DNA of 64,000 bases from Sanderia malayensis (Eukaryota > Cnidaria > Scyphozoa > Semaeostomeae > Pelagiidae): the NCBI GenBank assembly GCA_013076295.1, contig RQOL01000806.1, positions 1-64,000 on the forward strand. The letters run 5' to 3'. Position 1 is the stretch's first letter. Every line of letters starts with the position of its first letter. Made by a program: the position numbers and the translations under genes. This document shows, one piece after another, positions 10,137 to 20,852 of the stretch. The notes beneath the pieces were generated by a model. The model did not search any database and was not told the origin of the DNA. It saw nothing but the letters and a program-made list of their open reading frames with translations.

Positions 10137-11162
10137 CTAGGGGTCATCACTCGCTTCGCTCGTTCGCCCCAGCCCATCAAGTAAAAGAAGCTTCATCTGG
10201 TTGGCGCACTTCGTGCGCTGCATTCGCTTCGCTCATGCCTCTTTCAACCCCACGTACAATGGGTTAGCTCGCTGCACTCGCCTGTCTATGTATTATCAAG
10301 AAACACTGATTGATAGGGCGCACTTCGTGCGCTGCATTCGCTTCGCTCATGCCTCTGCCTACTTCTCTTACAACAGTTTGGCTCGCTGCGCTCGCGCCTG
10401 ATAACCCCTTATCATAATTTATTTATTAAAACTTTGGGCTTGTTTACATTAGGCCTAAGCGTCGCAAGCATGCCGAAGCAACAATGGCGGTCGTCTACTA
10501 TCTAAACTACAACTATCTCACCCAAAAAACAAAACAAAGCTATCACCCGTGTTCTCAATTGTTTCCTGTAATTTTCCAGAGGTCTCTCAAACAATTAGCA
10601 AGTCTTTACAAAGATAATTCAGGTCGAAAAACACTTTGAAAGGCGCTGAGTTATCCTTTGTGTTGAAAACAAAAACACGTGTCTTCTCCAAAAGTACCTA
10701 CTGTTCAACCCGAGGGCAAATTTGCATGATAACGAAAAACGCGTGACTGTTCACGTGAAGTCGCGAAAGAGCCAATCAAATTAAAGCAAAAGGCGAAACG
10801 GGTCACATGAACAGCGAATACTCTGTTCGAAAACGGAGTTCGGGACGCGAATTTGGAAGTTTCGCCAGCGTAAACCGTAGTTTTTTCGTGATAGCACAAT
10901 TAGCAGAATAATTAGTGGAATAATTCAATAATTTGGGAGAAAATCGAAAAACAAAATCCATTACCCTGGTTAAATTAATAAACTAAACACTCAGTGTGAA
11001 TTTCATTGCCATATACCCACATACAAAAAAGCCTTTGTGATTACACGGTTCGCCGTTTCGGCCCATTGTTTTTGGGCGTTCTACCTATTGTTTCGGGTCG
11101 AATCGATTGTTTTGGCAGGGAAAGTGCGTCATCACGTGACTCCGCAGAATAGTAATATTAGA
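10137..11162 (-). mobile_element. E1: complete non-autonomous Helitron in DIRS RT
   Basis: Minus-strand 5' end TCTAATATTACTATTCTG at 11162; 3' end ...CCCCTAG at 10137. Removing 1026 bp joins CTTGGAT to TTATAATTG and restores the RT reading V-F-L-G-F-I-I-D-S-V in frame, with no duplication and no missing base. This fixes the termini and shows insertion between T and T. Contents from the 3' end are the terminal module (10137-10200), about two satellite units (10201-10400), then the 5' block (10430-11162) shared with E0, E2 and E6. There is no coding capacity, so it would need E3-type Rep/helicase in trans. Confidence 0.93.
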
Positions 11163-12065
11163 ATCCAAGAAAAACCAGTTTGTGAGTTGGGGAAAACACA
11201 GATTTGTCAGGGTGTATGACAAACCCCAATTTATCAAAAAGGTTGACTGCTGCATTTATTGTCTCCATGCAACCATGATAAGAATCATGAAGCAAAAAGA
11301 AATCATCAATATACCCATTAACAACATGCCCTTTGCTATGTAGTGCGGAAAGAGGTACTTTCAAAGTTTGGTAAATTTTCTTGGGCAGAAAGATACTCCA
11401 TTTGGGTAACAAGTGAACTGATAAAGTTGAGTACCAAATTTGAATTTCAGATATTTCTGTGAGTCTTTGGAAATAGCCACAATATAGTAAGCATCTTTAA
11501 GATCGATAGATGCCATCCAGGACCCTGGAGTTACAAGTTGAAGTATGGAGTGTATGCTTTCCATCTTAAAATGGGCGTATTCAAGAAATGTATTTAATTT
11601 TTTCAAATTTAAAATAAGTTGTATTTTGCCCTCATTTTTTGGGACTGCCAAGATAGGGGAAATAAATTCTTGAAACTCATGGTATGAGGGAACAATTACT
11701 TGTTTCACTAGCAATGATGCAATCTCCTTCTCAATCAATGGTGCATGGACCTTAGAAAATGAATTATGTCGATACGAGCTTTGGGAAGGGAATTTTTGTG
11801 GGAACTCAATAGAATCACCTTCCACAGCACTGAGAACAGTTTTATCAGAAGTAATTTCTTTCCAGGATTCAATACAGGAAGCTATTTGTCCTGCTCTAAC
11901 CCTCCTCACTTTTTGTTCCAAATATGGAATAAAATCAGCATTAGAAGCATTTAAAAGTGGACTTACATTTAGTAGCGTATGAGTTTTGAATTCTTCGTTA
12001 CTTTCCTCCCTCTGGAGGCTTTCTGCTGGAATCGGTTTTGATTTTGACTGTGTCGGGGAGGCCAA
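11163..12065 (-). pseudogene. DIRS reverse transcriptase, N-terminal part
   Basis: Frame 12065-11361 contains the fingers and first palm motifs (FISPILAVPKNEGKIQLILN, SWMASIDLKDAYY, YLKFKFGTQLYQFTC.PNG). After a frame break near 11390 the next frame carries the catalytic box GYIDDFFLL and FLGF. The break and the Helitron that begins immediately after FLGF inactivate the gene. The order of motifs and the YIDD box match DIRS polymerases. The start at 12065 is the first Met of the frame and is not otherwise supported. Confidence 0.88.
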
Positions 12066-12136
12066 TTCATCCTCCCCCTCTGACCTAAAAAAGGAGGCCT
12101 GGAGAAGGAGCTTGAGCTTGAATAGCCAGATGGTCT

Positions 12137-13222
12137 TTATCTTGATTGAGGGGAACTATTGGCAAAGGAATTTACTAAACGATTTGTTGATCGGATCTGT
12201 TGGATAACTTGTGACAAATCAGCTCCAAACAGAAATTTGCCAATTTTCATGTTGCGAGAACATGCTTGTTTGAACTCTGGACCTAAATTTGTCCTGAGTA
12301 AATCTCTCCTTTTAAAGGATAGCTCCCTGTTTACATGGCCTAGCAAGGCAACAGAATCAATAATCTGAGCAATTAGGCTCTGATAATCAGGTGTTTCATT
12401 TTTCTGACGAGCAGATAAAAGATTATCTACCACTGAGGAAATAGCACTAGTGACACGAAGCAACGTGTCCTGCTGAGTATAGAGAGACATGTCACAGCGT
12501 TTAGCATGTGCATTTAGCTTCTGCCGTATTTCAGGGTTTACCTTAGGCACATGAAAGCTTTCGCAGTTACTGGGCACTTTATACTTGCTCAGTAACTCCT
12601 TACGTTTTTCGGGGTCAAATTCCGCTGGAAATTTTGAATTTAAAATCTTACCAAGTTTATCAGAAACAGGTGGACCAGCTTCGTCAGTAAGCAGCAGTGA
12701 ATGGTCAATATTTTCCAATAACTCAGTGTTATCAATAACTGAATTATTGTCTTGATGCTCAAAATCAGGACCCCCATATAAACTAAGGGCATCTTCCTCA
12801 GAAGACCGAAAGCGTTCACCAGGTGGTGGTTGAGCTAAAGGGTCATCACCATGATCATCTGACTGAGCAGATGGGGTGGCTGATGGGGCAGCATAATTTT
12901 CTGACTGAGCAGTAAATATATGAGCTGACTGAGCAGCAAGATTAGGTGCTGACTGAGCAGCTGGAGTAGCAACAGGCTGAGCTGAATCGGAGACAGAATC
13001 AAGGCGATACCTCTTAAACGATGGCCCACCACCATGAACAGCACCTGGTGGAGGGCCTGATCGTTCAAGTAATTGCGTAAGAACAGCATTGTTCTCATCT
13101 AAACTATTCTTCATTTTTGTTAGCGCGGATAAAAACAATTCAGATTTATCAGGTTCATCTGGAACCAAAGTGTCAGTGGCTCTCTGACCGGATTCCTGTG
13201 GGGTTTCGAAATTAGAGGCCAT
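12137..13222 (-). CDS. DIRS gag-like protein
   Basis: The frame is open from 13504 to 12137. I prefer the internal Met at 13222 (MASNFETPQESG) because 13235-13504 has intron-like composition and splice signals. The protein is about 361 residues. It has an alanine/glutamine-rich repetitive middle (SAQSAP, TAQSEN, SAQSDD type repeats), an acidic stretch and a basic C-terminal helical part. It has no zinc knuckle. Position upstream of RT in the same orientation is the main evidence for a gag role. In DIRS elements this ORF is poorly conserved, so the call rests on context. Confidence 0.7.
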   Translation of the reverse strand: MASNFETPQESGQRATDTLVPDEPDKSELFLSALTKMKNSLDENNAVLTQLLERSGPPPGAVHGGGPSFKRYRLDSVSDSAQPVATPAAQSAPNLAAQSAHIFTAQSENYAAPSATPSAQSDDHGDDPLAQPPPGERFRSSEEDALSLYGGPDFEHQDNNSVIDNTELLENIDHSLLLTDEAGPPVSDKLGKILNSKFPAEFDPEKRKELLSKYKVPSNCESFHVPKVNPEIRQKLNAHAKRCDMSLYTQQDTLLRVTSAISSVVDNLLSARQKNETPDYQSLIAQIIDSVALLGHVNRELSFKRRDLLRTNLGPEFKQACSRNMKIGKFLFGADLSQVIQQIRSTNRLVNSFANSSPQSR

Positions 13223-13234
13223 TTTAGGCCTTAC

Positions 13235-13504
13235 AAATGCACAAGTATTAGATGTGAATTTAGCTTGTTTGTCATACTTATTTCTAATTCGCTGGCTAGG
13301 TTCAAAACCATTCTGGCTGAACCTCTGCTTTTCTAAAAATACAAAAGCACAGTTAAAAAGCAAATGTTCGTGTTGTGGCCTATTATAATCACAATTAATC
13401 AAAACATAATTCACCTTCTCAGCGACCATCTCTTCATTATTATCTTCAGGTTCTCTATCCTGCTCAGTAACATTTTGCTTCGGGACTTCCTGACTAGACA
13501 ACAT
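13235..13504 (-). other. Possible first exons of a minus-strand host gene
   Basis: ATG at 13504 opens a 30-codon acidic exon ending at 13415 (EEMVAEK, donor GTGAAT). A good acceptor (CTTTTGTATTTTTAG) lies at 13333, before a second exon-like segment that ends at a GTAAGG donor at 13235. The DIRS-like element begins straight after. These could be the 5' exons of the gene whose 3' exons are at 6643-7512, with the element in the intervening intron. The phases do not match without another exon, so this is a hypothesis. Alternatively the whole frame is an N-terminal extension of gag. Confidence 0.35.
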
Positions 13505-13832
13505 AACTGATACAGTATGAAGTATGTAGCGACAAACAAATAAATAACCAAGAATAATCGATGCAAAAAGGCAGTAATATCACGTATAAGTTTTGATAGA
13601 ATGTTGCCTGTGCACCATGGCCCATCACTCCTTCTTCATGAAACACTTCCGCCAAACATGAGCCTCGGTTTCAATAGGTTCTGTCGGCATGACGTGACGG
13701 CCCTAGCAACGCCACCTCGCTTTCGCACGAAGGAGAAAACATTCTCTTCACAACTCTGTTCCGAATAGAAAATCTAGTACTCTGTTGCTGTTCTGTTGTG
13801 AATTATTGTAATTATAAACGTTTTAAGTCAGT
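13505..13832. promoter_or_regulatory. Putative divergent promoter region
   Basis: This 328-bp gap separates a minus-strand start (13504) from a plus-strand start (13833). It is relatively GC-rich for the window around 13660-13740, with CCATGG, TGACGTGACGG (CRE-like) and CGAAGGAG. No TATA box is obvious. Function is inferred from layout only. Confidence 0.35.
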
Positions 13833-15793
13833 ATGTCTTACGAATATTCTGATAAACTTGTCGGAGAAGATCGTGGAAGGTATAAAAGAAAGATTGAGGC
13901 TATCAGAATGAAAGAATGTCCGTTTCGCATTCCTGGAAGCTGTTGCAAAAACGGCCCAACAAGTTGGCCTGAGTTGACCTTTCCAGATATCTACACTTAC
14001 CTCATCGAATCACCAGGTTAGAAATAGCGTTTTAAGCTTGTACTTCCACATTTATTTCTTCCAAAATAGCGTCTTTATTCATTTTTTCTGAAAAACACGG
14101 GTAGTTTTACTTGTAGGCCTATTTTTGCTTTGTTCATCTTGTGGCATGTCTGAGGTACCGTACTTATAGTCCACCCACTTTCATTTGAGGAGTTCACTTC
14201 ACAAGGCAAGCAAAGAAAAACTTTTTCATTTTTTTTTCATGAACCCAAAGATTCTGAGAATACTACTTTTCTGGCCCATGTAAAACCATCATGGAGAGTG
14301 ACTGAGGATAGCCATACTGCCTGGATTGCTGCTGACAAAGATGGGTCTGTTATCACAGCCCAGTGCACTTGCAAAGCAGGGTGAGTTGTTTAATTTCAGA
14401 ATGTTGTATATGCTTGTTTATTCTTCCACAAAAATTGCTGTCAGAAATTTTTACGAATTGATAAAGTTATAAAACAATGTTTGATTTTTCAGGTTAGGTG
14501 AGTTGTGTTCACATGTAGCTGCTGTGTTGTTTAAAGTTGAAGCTGCTGTAAGATTAGGCTACACAAAAGTAGCTTGCCCTAGTGAACCCTGCAAATGGAA
14601 CACTTGTTTCATAAAAAATGTTGAACCTAGCATGATAAGAAACATTGAATTTTACTCGCAAGCAGCAAAAGCAAAGGTAAAAGTGGAAAAGGAAGTCAAG
14701 ATGCCTAAAATGGCAAGCAATGAGGAGCAACAACAACTGCAGAGCATGATGGCTCAACATCCGGAACAATCAATTGGTTTCAGTACTTTCTCTCGTTTTG
14801 CAGATAATTTTTATTGGAAAAAGCCATCATCTAAAGATGAAGGATTTCCGAAGCCACTGAAAGAATTCTGTGAAGAAAACCAAGAAAACCTGACACTTGA
14901 ACCATTGCGGGCGATGACACTTATAGTTGCCCAAATTGATGCTCTGGAAAAGGCAACTGTTGATCAGTCCGAGCAAAGAATTGGTTGTATAACTGCTACA
15001 GAAGTACATGCCACTATGCACACCAGCATTGAAAGGCCTGCTGCATCATTGATTAAATCAATATTTAGCCCTTCATTTGAGCAAATTAGAAGCCCAGCAA
15101 TTCCAGGGGAAAGGAGCACGGGAAAGACGCCATAGCAACATATGCAAAGCTAAAAACAAAGGCTGTTGATACCAGTGCTTTGCTGCCATCCGGAAACATC
15201 CTAGCACCAGCTGAAATTGTGAAAAATCATGCCGATCCAGTCATCTGAAAAGCAGGCTTCCAAATTTCAAGAGATGAGCCATGGCTAGGGGCTTCTCCTG
15301 ATGGCTATATTGAATGTAAATGTTGTGGACGTGGTTGAATCGAAGCCAAATGCCCATACAAATGGGCCATTCAGAAGTGGACAAGTGAAGAGTTCTGCTA
15401 TGACAAAAGTGGCCATTTAAATCAAACAGGTGAATTAAAACCTTCTCACCAATATTATGCACAGGTGCAGCTTCAAATGCACGTCTGCAAAGTGTCATAT
15501 TGTCATTTTGTCACTTCGACTCCCATTGATTGTATAATATCAATGGTAAAAAGACATTTTGGGAGAAAAATATTCCTCCTGTATTGTTGGCCAGCAGTAA
15601 TAAAGATGATCCTATGGATGATAACGAGCTTTTCTGCAAATGCCAGCAACATAAAGAGAACAACATGGTTGGATGCGACAATGAGGAGTGCAAATTTAAA
15701 TGGTTCCACTACAGCTGTGTTGGACTCAAGACTGGACCAAGGAAGTCAGCTGGGTATTGCAGCCAAAACATGCAAGAATGCTATCAAGAATAA
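13833..15793 (+). pseudogene. SWIM zinc finger, YqaJ nuclease, PHD finger gene, broken
   Basis: Exon 1 is 13833-14016 (donor GTTAGA). Exon 2 ends near 14380 and exon 3 starts at 14493. A SWIM finger spans the exon 2/3 junction (CTCKAG...LCSHVAAVLF, pattern CxC...CxH). Then come a long basic linker, a YqaJ exonuclease core (GKEH..A near 15108, EPWLGASPDGYIECKC near 15284, IEAKCPYKW near 15345, YYAQVQLQMHV near 15453) and a PHD-type finger (15605-15760: FCKCQQ, MVGCDN, WFHYSCVG). A -1 shift near 15100, TGA codons near 15247 and 15337, and further shifts after 15500 disable it. YqaJ proteins of this kind accompany ISL2EU/PHIS transposons and also occur as host genes. An AATAAA overlaps the terminal stop. 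Confidence 0.85.
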
Positions 15794-16024
15794 AAAATAG
15801 AACTGTATGTATACAAACATGTACGTATTATAGATATTCATATATCTGTATAAGATACACAAGTGAACTGTAGATATATTTTAAAAAGAACTGCTTTGTC
15901 ATTTTGTTTTATTACTTAGATTATTCAATGTAAACTAGGGGTCTTCACTCGCTTCGCTCGTTCGCCCCAGCCCGTCAAGTAAAAAAAGCTTAATCTGGTT
16001 GGCGCGCTTTCGCTCCCGCTCACG

Positions 16025-17012
16025 CCCATACATACATACATACATACATACATACATACATACATACCTACATACATACCTACATACCTACATACATACA
16101 TACATACATACATACATAGATACATACTAACCCTACAATACATACCCTACAATACATACCCTACATACATACCCTACAATACATACAATACAATACATAC
16201 CCTACGATACATACCTTACAATACATACAATACAATACATACCCTACAATACATACCCTACAATACAAACCCTACAATACATACCCTACAATACATACCC
16301 TACAATACATACCCTACAATACATACCCTACAATACATACCCTACAATACATACCCTACTATACATACCCTACTATACATACCCTACTATACATACCCTA
16401 CTATATATACCCTACAATACATACAATACAATACCTACCCTACAATACATACCCTACAATACATACCCTACGATACATACCCTACAATACATACAATACA
16501 ATACATACCCTACAATACATACCCTACAATACAAACCCTACAATACATACCCTACAATACATACCCTACAATACATACCCTACAATACATACCCTACAAT
16601 ACATACCCTACAATACATACAATACAATACATACCCTACTATACATACCCTACTATACATACCCTACAATACATACCCTACGATACATACCCTACAATAC
16701 ATACAATACAATACATACCCTACAATACATACCCTACAATACAAACCCTACAATACATACCCTACAATACATACCCTACAATACATACCCTACAATACAT
16801 ACCCTACAATACATACCCTACAATACATACCCTACCATACATACAATACAATACATACCCTACTATACATACCCTACTATACATACCCTACAATACATAC
16901 CCTACAATACATACCCTACAATACATACCCTACAATACATACCCTACTATACATACCCTACTATGCATACCCTACTATAAATACCCTACTATACATACCT
17001 TACTATACATAC
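16025..17012. repeat. CATA microsatellite and 14-bp minisatellite in E2
   Basis: A (CATA)n/CCTACATA run (to about 16125) is followed by about 60 copies of CCCTACAATACATA with variants (CTATACATA, CGATACATA, CAATACAAAC). Variant patterns recur at 200-270 bp (CGATACAT at 16203, 16469 and 16680), which indicates higher-order duplication. Confidence 0.92.
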
Positions 17013-17939
17013 TACGACGTAACATTTCTAAAGGAAGTAAAGGTGGGTGGTCAAATCTTCTCCCCTAGCAAGCTACAGCCCCACGCCCACGCTGCTCCCT
17101 GAAAGCCGTTTCCGAAAGTTGATAATTTCAGTGTGAAGTTTGGAAAAAAATAGTTACTTTCAAAAACCTAACCCATCCTGAAAATTTTAAACTCAATCTG
17201 TAATAAAAAATATATCAAACTGTAGCTAAGGAAAGAGCGAACACGTTGCAAATAGTCTCATCTCTTAACTAAATAATACTGAATTCTTAGAGACCATTTA
17301 TAGACCAGGCTATGCTGGAGGTAGGTGCCACTTTTGGGCGGAGAAATTTAAATGGGCATTTTTATAAGCCTTAGCACGTGGGGATTACGAAATGAGACGG
17401 TGATCGGTGAGTTGTTGGGGTTTAAGGTGTAAAAATGGGGGTTAAAGTGTTACCACTTGACGAAAAAGCCTCTGCGGAGGAGCAATTCGATTTTTTTGCA
17501 CTCTGCGCCGTGGTATTGACGTTTCTTCCTGATTTTAAACATAATTGGCCAACAGTTCCCAACAGTTGGTTAAAATAGTTGCAATAGATCATGGTTATTG
17601 GTTAATATAAGTCACCTGGTCAATTGCAACAGTTGGAATTCCCGGATGTAAAATGTCAAAAAAGATAAAAATACGCAACTGGTTTTATGCAAAGTTATGA
17701 ACAGTAAATACAAACATTAACAACAACAATACCAAACATTTCGTTCTTCAGCAAATAAATTTTATCATATTTTTAACATTATGAAGGTTTAGGATAGTGA
17801 CGTGACTCATTTCACCATTCGCAAATAAAGTATTTTTGGATTCATCTGCAGCAAGCGTGTAAAAATATGTAATATGCACAGAAAAACTGAACTGAACAGA
17901 TGCGTCCTTAGTAAATATTGAAATCTCTAATCATCCTCA

Positions 17940-18690
17940 TCAGGCTCCTATTCACTCTTTCCCCTCGTCATCATATGATATTCATATTCATCTCGCAAGA
18001 GTAGTTCCTCTATGTCCTCCGGGAAAGCACAATCCCATCCATTAATTTCATTCAAAGCCTCCAAACGATAATGTCCAAGATCAGATAGCTATATTATTGC
18101 TTGTTCGCTTGCTTCCAGATTCTCGCAATTACGTTTGCTCGTAAAGTATGGATGGGCATAATGGAAAGCATAGTCTATCAAATCGATCGCTCGCTCATTT
18201 CTTCCTGAGATCGCAAGTAGTACAGGTGGAATCCCGCTATAACGAATTCTGGTAGGGACCACGAGAAATAGTTCGCAATAGCGGGAGTTCGTTATACAGA
18301 AGGGACATTTTTTTATTAAAAACTACTTCCCAGAATCCAAGGGACCGGAGTTTTAGTTCGTAATAGCGGGAAGTTCGTTATAAACGGGGTTCGTTATAGC
18401 GGGATTCCACTGTATTCCGAGGACATTTCGGTTTGCTTCAATGCCCACCGACTGATTGTTCGAGGTGACTCTCACTTTCTATTGGTGCTTCCGAACAGCT
18501 TTGCGTTTGTTCTTTTAATTGGACTATGGAAGTCCATATCAGCCTTTGCGATTCGGTTTCTCGAAGATAAATTATATTCTCTGCCGCAGGAGTGGGCGTT
18601 GGAATTCCTCGAGCTTAGGTTCCACAGTTTATCTTTTTTTAGGTTTGGATCAAAAGGGTTTAATATTCTTCTTTCAGAATTTTAACACTC
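17940..18690 (-). pseudogene. Decayed coding relic in E2, split by a MITE
   Basis: On the minus strand the loop encodes a fragment (equivalent to E6 54770-54489) with EEYLNPFDPNL, FHSPIKR and IEANRNVLG. After the MITE it continues into arm 1 with acidic residues DCAFPEDIEELLLRDEYE and a stop. Because arm 2 is an inverted copy, the acidic C-terminal part also appears on the plus strand (18940-19030: IDCAFPEDIEELLLRDEYEISYDDEGKSE region). E2 has more indels than E6. The parent gene is unknown to me. Confidence 0.5.
18223..18412. mobile_element. 190-bp TA-flanked MITE, pogo/Tigger-like ends
   Basis: TIRs CAGTGGAATCCCGCTATAAC (left copy has one extra G) and its inverse, flanked by TA on both sides. 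The interior repeats the motif TAATAGCGGGA/GTTCGTTATA. TA duplication and CAGTGGAA...TATAACGAA ends resemble Tc1/mariner-pogo derivatives. It sits in the loop of the inverted repeat and is also in E6 at 54302-54488, so it was present before those copies separated. Confidence 0.85.
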
Positions 18691-20852
18691 ATATGTTGTC
18701 TGCTGTACAGTTTTCGCTAAAGGAATGTAAATGCCGTACGAAAGAAGCTCTTTAACAAGAAATACATACAGCAAAATAAAGTTATCGACATATCGTTGCT
18801 GCCGCGTTACCTTGCATCGTTACAACTCCATACTTTACGAGCAAACGTAATTGCGAGAATCTGGAAGCAAGCAGACCAAGCAATAATATAGCTATCTGAT
18901 CTTGCACATTATCGTTTGGAGGCTTTGAATGAAATTAAATGGATAGATTGTGCTTTCCCGGAGGACATAGAGGAACTACTCTTGCGAGATGAATATGAAA
19001 TATCATATGATGACGAGGGAAAGAGTGAATAGGAGCCTGATGAGGATGATTAGAGATTTTAATATTTACTAAAGACACATCTGTTCAGTTCAGTTTATCT
19101 GTGCATATTACATATTTTTACACGCTTGCTGCAGATGAATCCAAAAATAACTTTATTTGCGAATGGTGAAATGAGTCACGTCACTATCCTAAACCTTCAT
19201 AATGTTAAAAAATGATAAAATTTATTTGCTGAAGAACGAATGTTTGGTATTGTTGTTGTTAATGTTTGTATTTACTGTTCATAACTTTGCATAAAACCAG
19301 TTGCGTATTTTTATCTCTTTGACATTTACATCCGGGAATTCTAACTGTTGGAATTGACCAGGTGACTTATATTAACCAATAACCATGATCTATTGCAACT
19401 ATTTTAACCAACTGTTGGGAACTGTTGGCGAATTTATGTTAAAATCAGGAAAAAACCGTCAATACCACGGCGCAGAGTGCAAAAAAATCGAATTACTCCT
19501 TCGCAGAGGCATTTTCGTCAAGTGGTAACACTTTAACCCCCATTTTTACACCTTAAACCCCAACAAATCACCGATCACCGTCTCATTTCGTAATCCCCAC
19601 GTGTTAAGGATTATAAAAATGCCCATTTAAATTTCTCCGCCCAAAAGTGGCACCTACCTCCAGCATAGCCTGGTCTATTAATGGAAGTGGTTTGAATGAA
19701 ATTTCGGAGCCGTGCAAAAAGCAAAACCTCTGAACACACTTTAGCAAGTAAAAATAGTATTTACCGTGGCAAATAGTGACCCAGTTGAACTGAAAAAACA
19801 CCAACATGAAGGTAATATGTTGGGGAACAATTATCGAAAGTGTTTGGGTAAAAAATAATCAATTGTGGCAGGCTAAAATTGACTTTTCGCAAATGCAAAA
19901 ACAACGCGTGTTGCGTGAAAAATGCTTCCATCCCGAGTGAAAAGCAACTTTTTGGAAATCGTAAAAAAACAACACATTATTTTAGTTGTGTTATCAGATA
20001 ACACTTGTCAAAAATTTAAATGGGGAAAATCGTGCAAATAGGGCCGGAAAAATTCAAAACTTTGACCATGGCCTAAACGTTGTTAGCATGCCGAAGCAAC
20101 AATGGCGGTGCCTACTACAAAAACCCACAACTCTTTCATTCAAAAAACAAAACAATGCTATCACCTGTGTTCTCTATTGTTTCCTGCAACTCTCCGGGGT
20201 CTTTGAAACAATAAGAGCTCATTACAAAGAAATTCAGCTGGTAAAACACTTTGAAAGGCGTCCACCTCACTTTTGTGTACAAAACAAAAACACGCGTCTT
20301 CTCCAAAAGTACCTGCTGCCTGCCGAGGGCAAATTTCCATGATAACGAAATACGCGTCACTGTTCACGTGAAGTCACGAAAGAGCCAATCAAATCGCAGG
20401 AAAGGCGAAACGGGAACGCTCTCGAATGGAGCCGGCGAATTTGGAAGTTTCGCCAGCGTAAACCGTCGTTTTTTCGTGATAGCACAATTAGTGGAGCAAT
20501 TAATGAATAACTCAAAAATTCTTTTAAAATAGGCTTCAAAAATAGATAACTTTTGCCTACTCCAAAACGGAGCCTTTCCATGCAAGTGCCAACCTTGTGC
20601 GCCCCTATTGAAAAAAGCCTTATTGATCACCAATCGCCGTTTCGGCCCATTGTTTTCGGGCGTTCGACCTATTGTTTCGGGTCGAATCTATTGTTTTAGG
20701 CAGAGTTTCGCCACCGTCACGTGACAAACACAGAATATATATATTAGACTAGCCGGGGGCGCTCGCATACGCTCGCTTCCCGGAGCCCGTCAAGTACAAA
20801 AAGTTTAATGTGGTTGGCGCACTTCGTGCGCTGCATTCGCTAACGCTCATGC

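Larger units (their letters stand above)
7590..13222 (-). mobile_element. DIRS-like tyrosine-recombinase retroelement, degraded
   Basis: On the minus strand the order is gag-like (13222-12137), reverse transcriptase (12065-11163 and 10136 onward), RNase H plus methyltransferase-like region (to 9030) and tyrosine recombinase (to 8030), followed by an inverted repeat. A YIDD polymerase and an R/HxxR/Y recombinase instead of a DDE integrase identify the DIRS order. The left boundary is taken from the inverted repeat. No matching repeat was found near the gag end, so that boundary is only the gag start. Helitron E1 splits the RT, and at least three frame breaks make it non-functional. Confidence 0.85.
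17301..19677. repeat. Large inverted repeat, arms about 850 bp
   Basis: Arm 17301-18151 (TAGACCAGGCTATGCTGGAG...) is the reverse complement of 18828-19677 with a few percent difference. The loop of about 676 bp contains a MITE and a coding relic. The equivalent in E6 is 53387-54230 and 54907-55760. Each arm has matching sites such as GTGACGTGACTCATTTCACC and CAAGTGGTAACACTTTAACC. Confidence 0.92.
15935..20748 (-). mobile_element. E2: 4.8-kb non-autonomous Helitron
   Basis: The 3' end CTAG (plus strand ctagggg at 15935) is followed by host T. The 5' end TCTAATATATATATTCTG is at 20748 and abuts E3 with no intervening base. From the 3' end it holds the terminal module (15935-16024), CATA run, 14-bp minisatellite (to 17012), a 0.3-kb unique part, a 2.4-kb inverted repeat (17301-19677), a region akin to the E3 5' leader (19800-19960) and the 5' block shared with E0, E1 and E6. 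It is nearly identical to E6. No transposition protein is encoded. Confidence 0.9.

Noticed and set aside
15925..16143. Open frame of repeated MYVC residues (also near 36600 and 52140)
   Set aside because: Direct translation of (CATA)n microsatellite, with no independent coding evidence.
16126..17012. Regular short repeats as a CRISPR array
   Set aside because: No unique spacers and no cas genes; simple head-to-tail minisatellite in a eukaryotic sequence.
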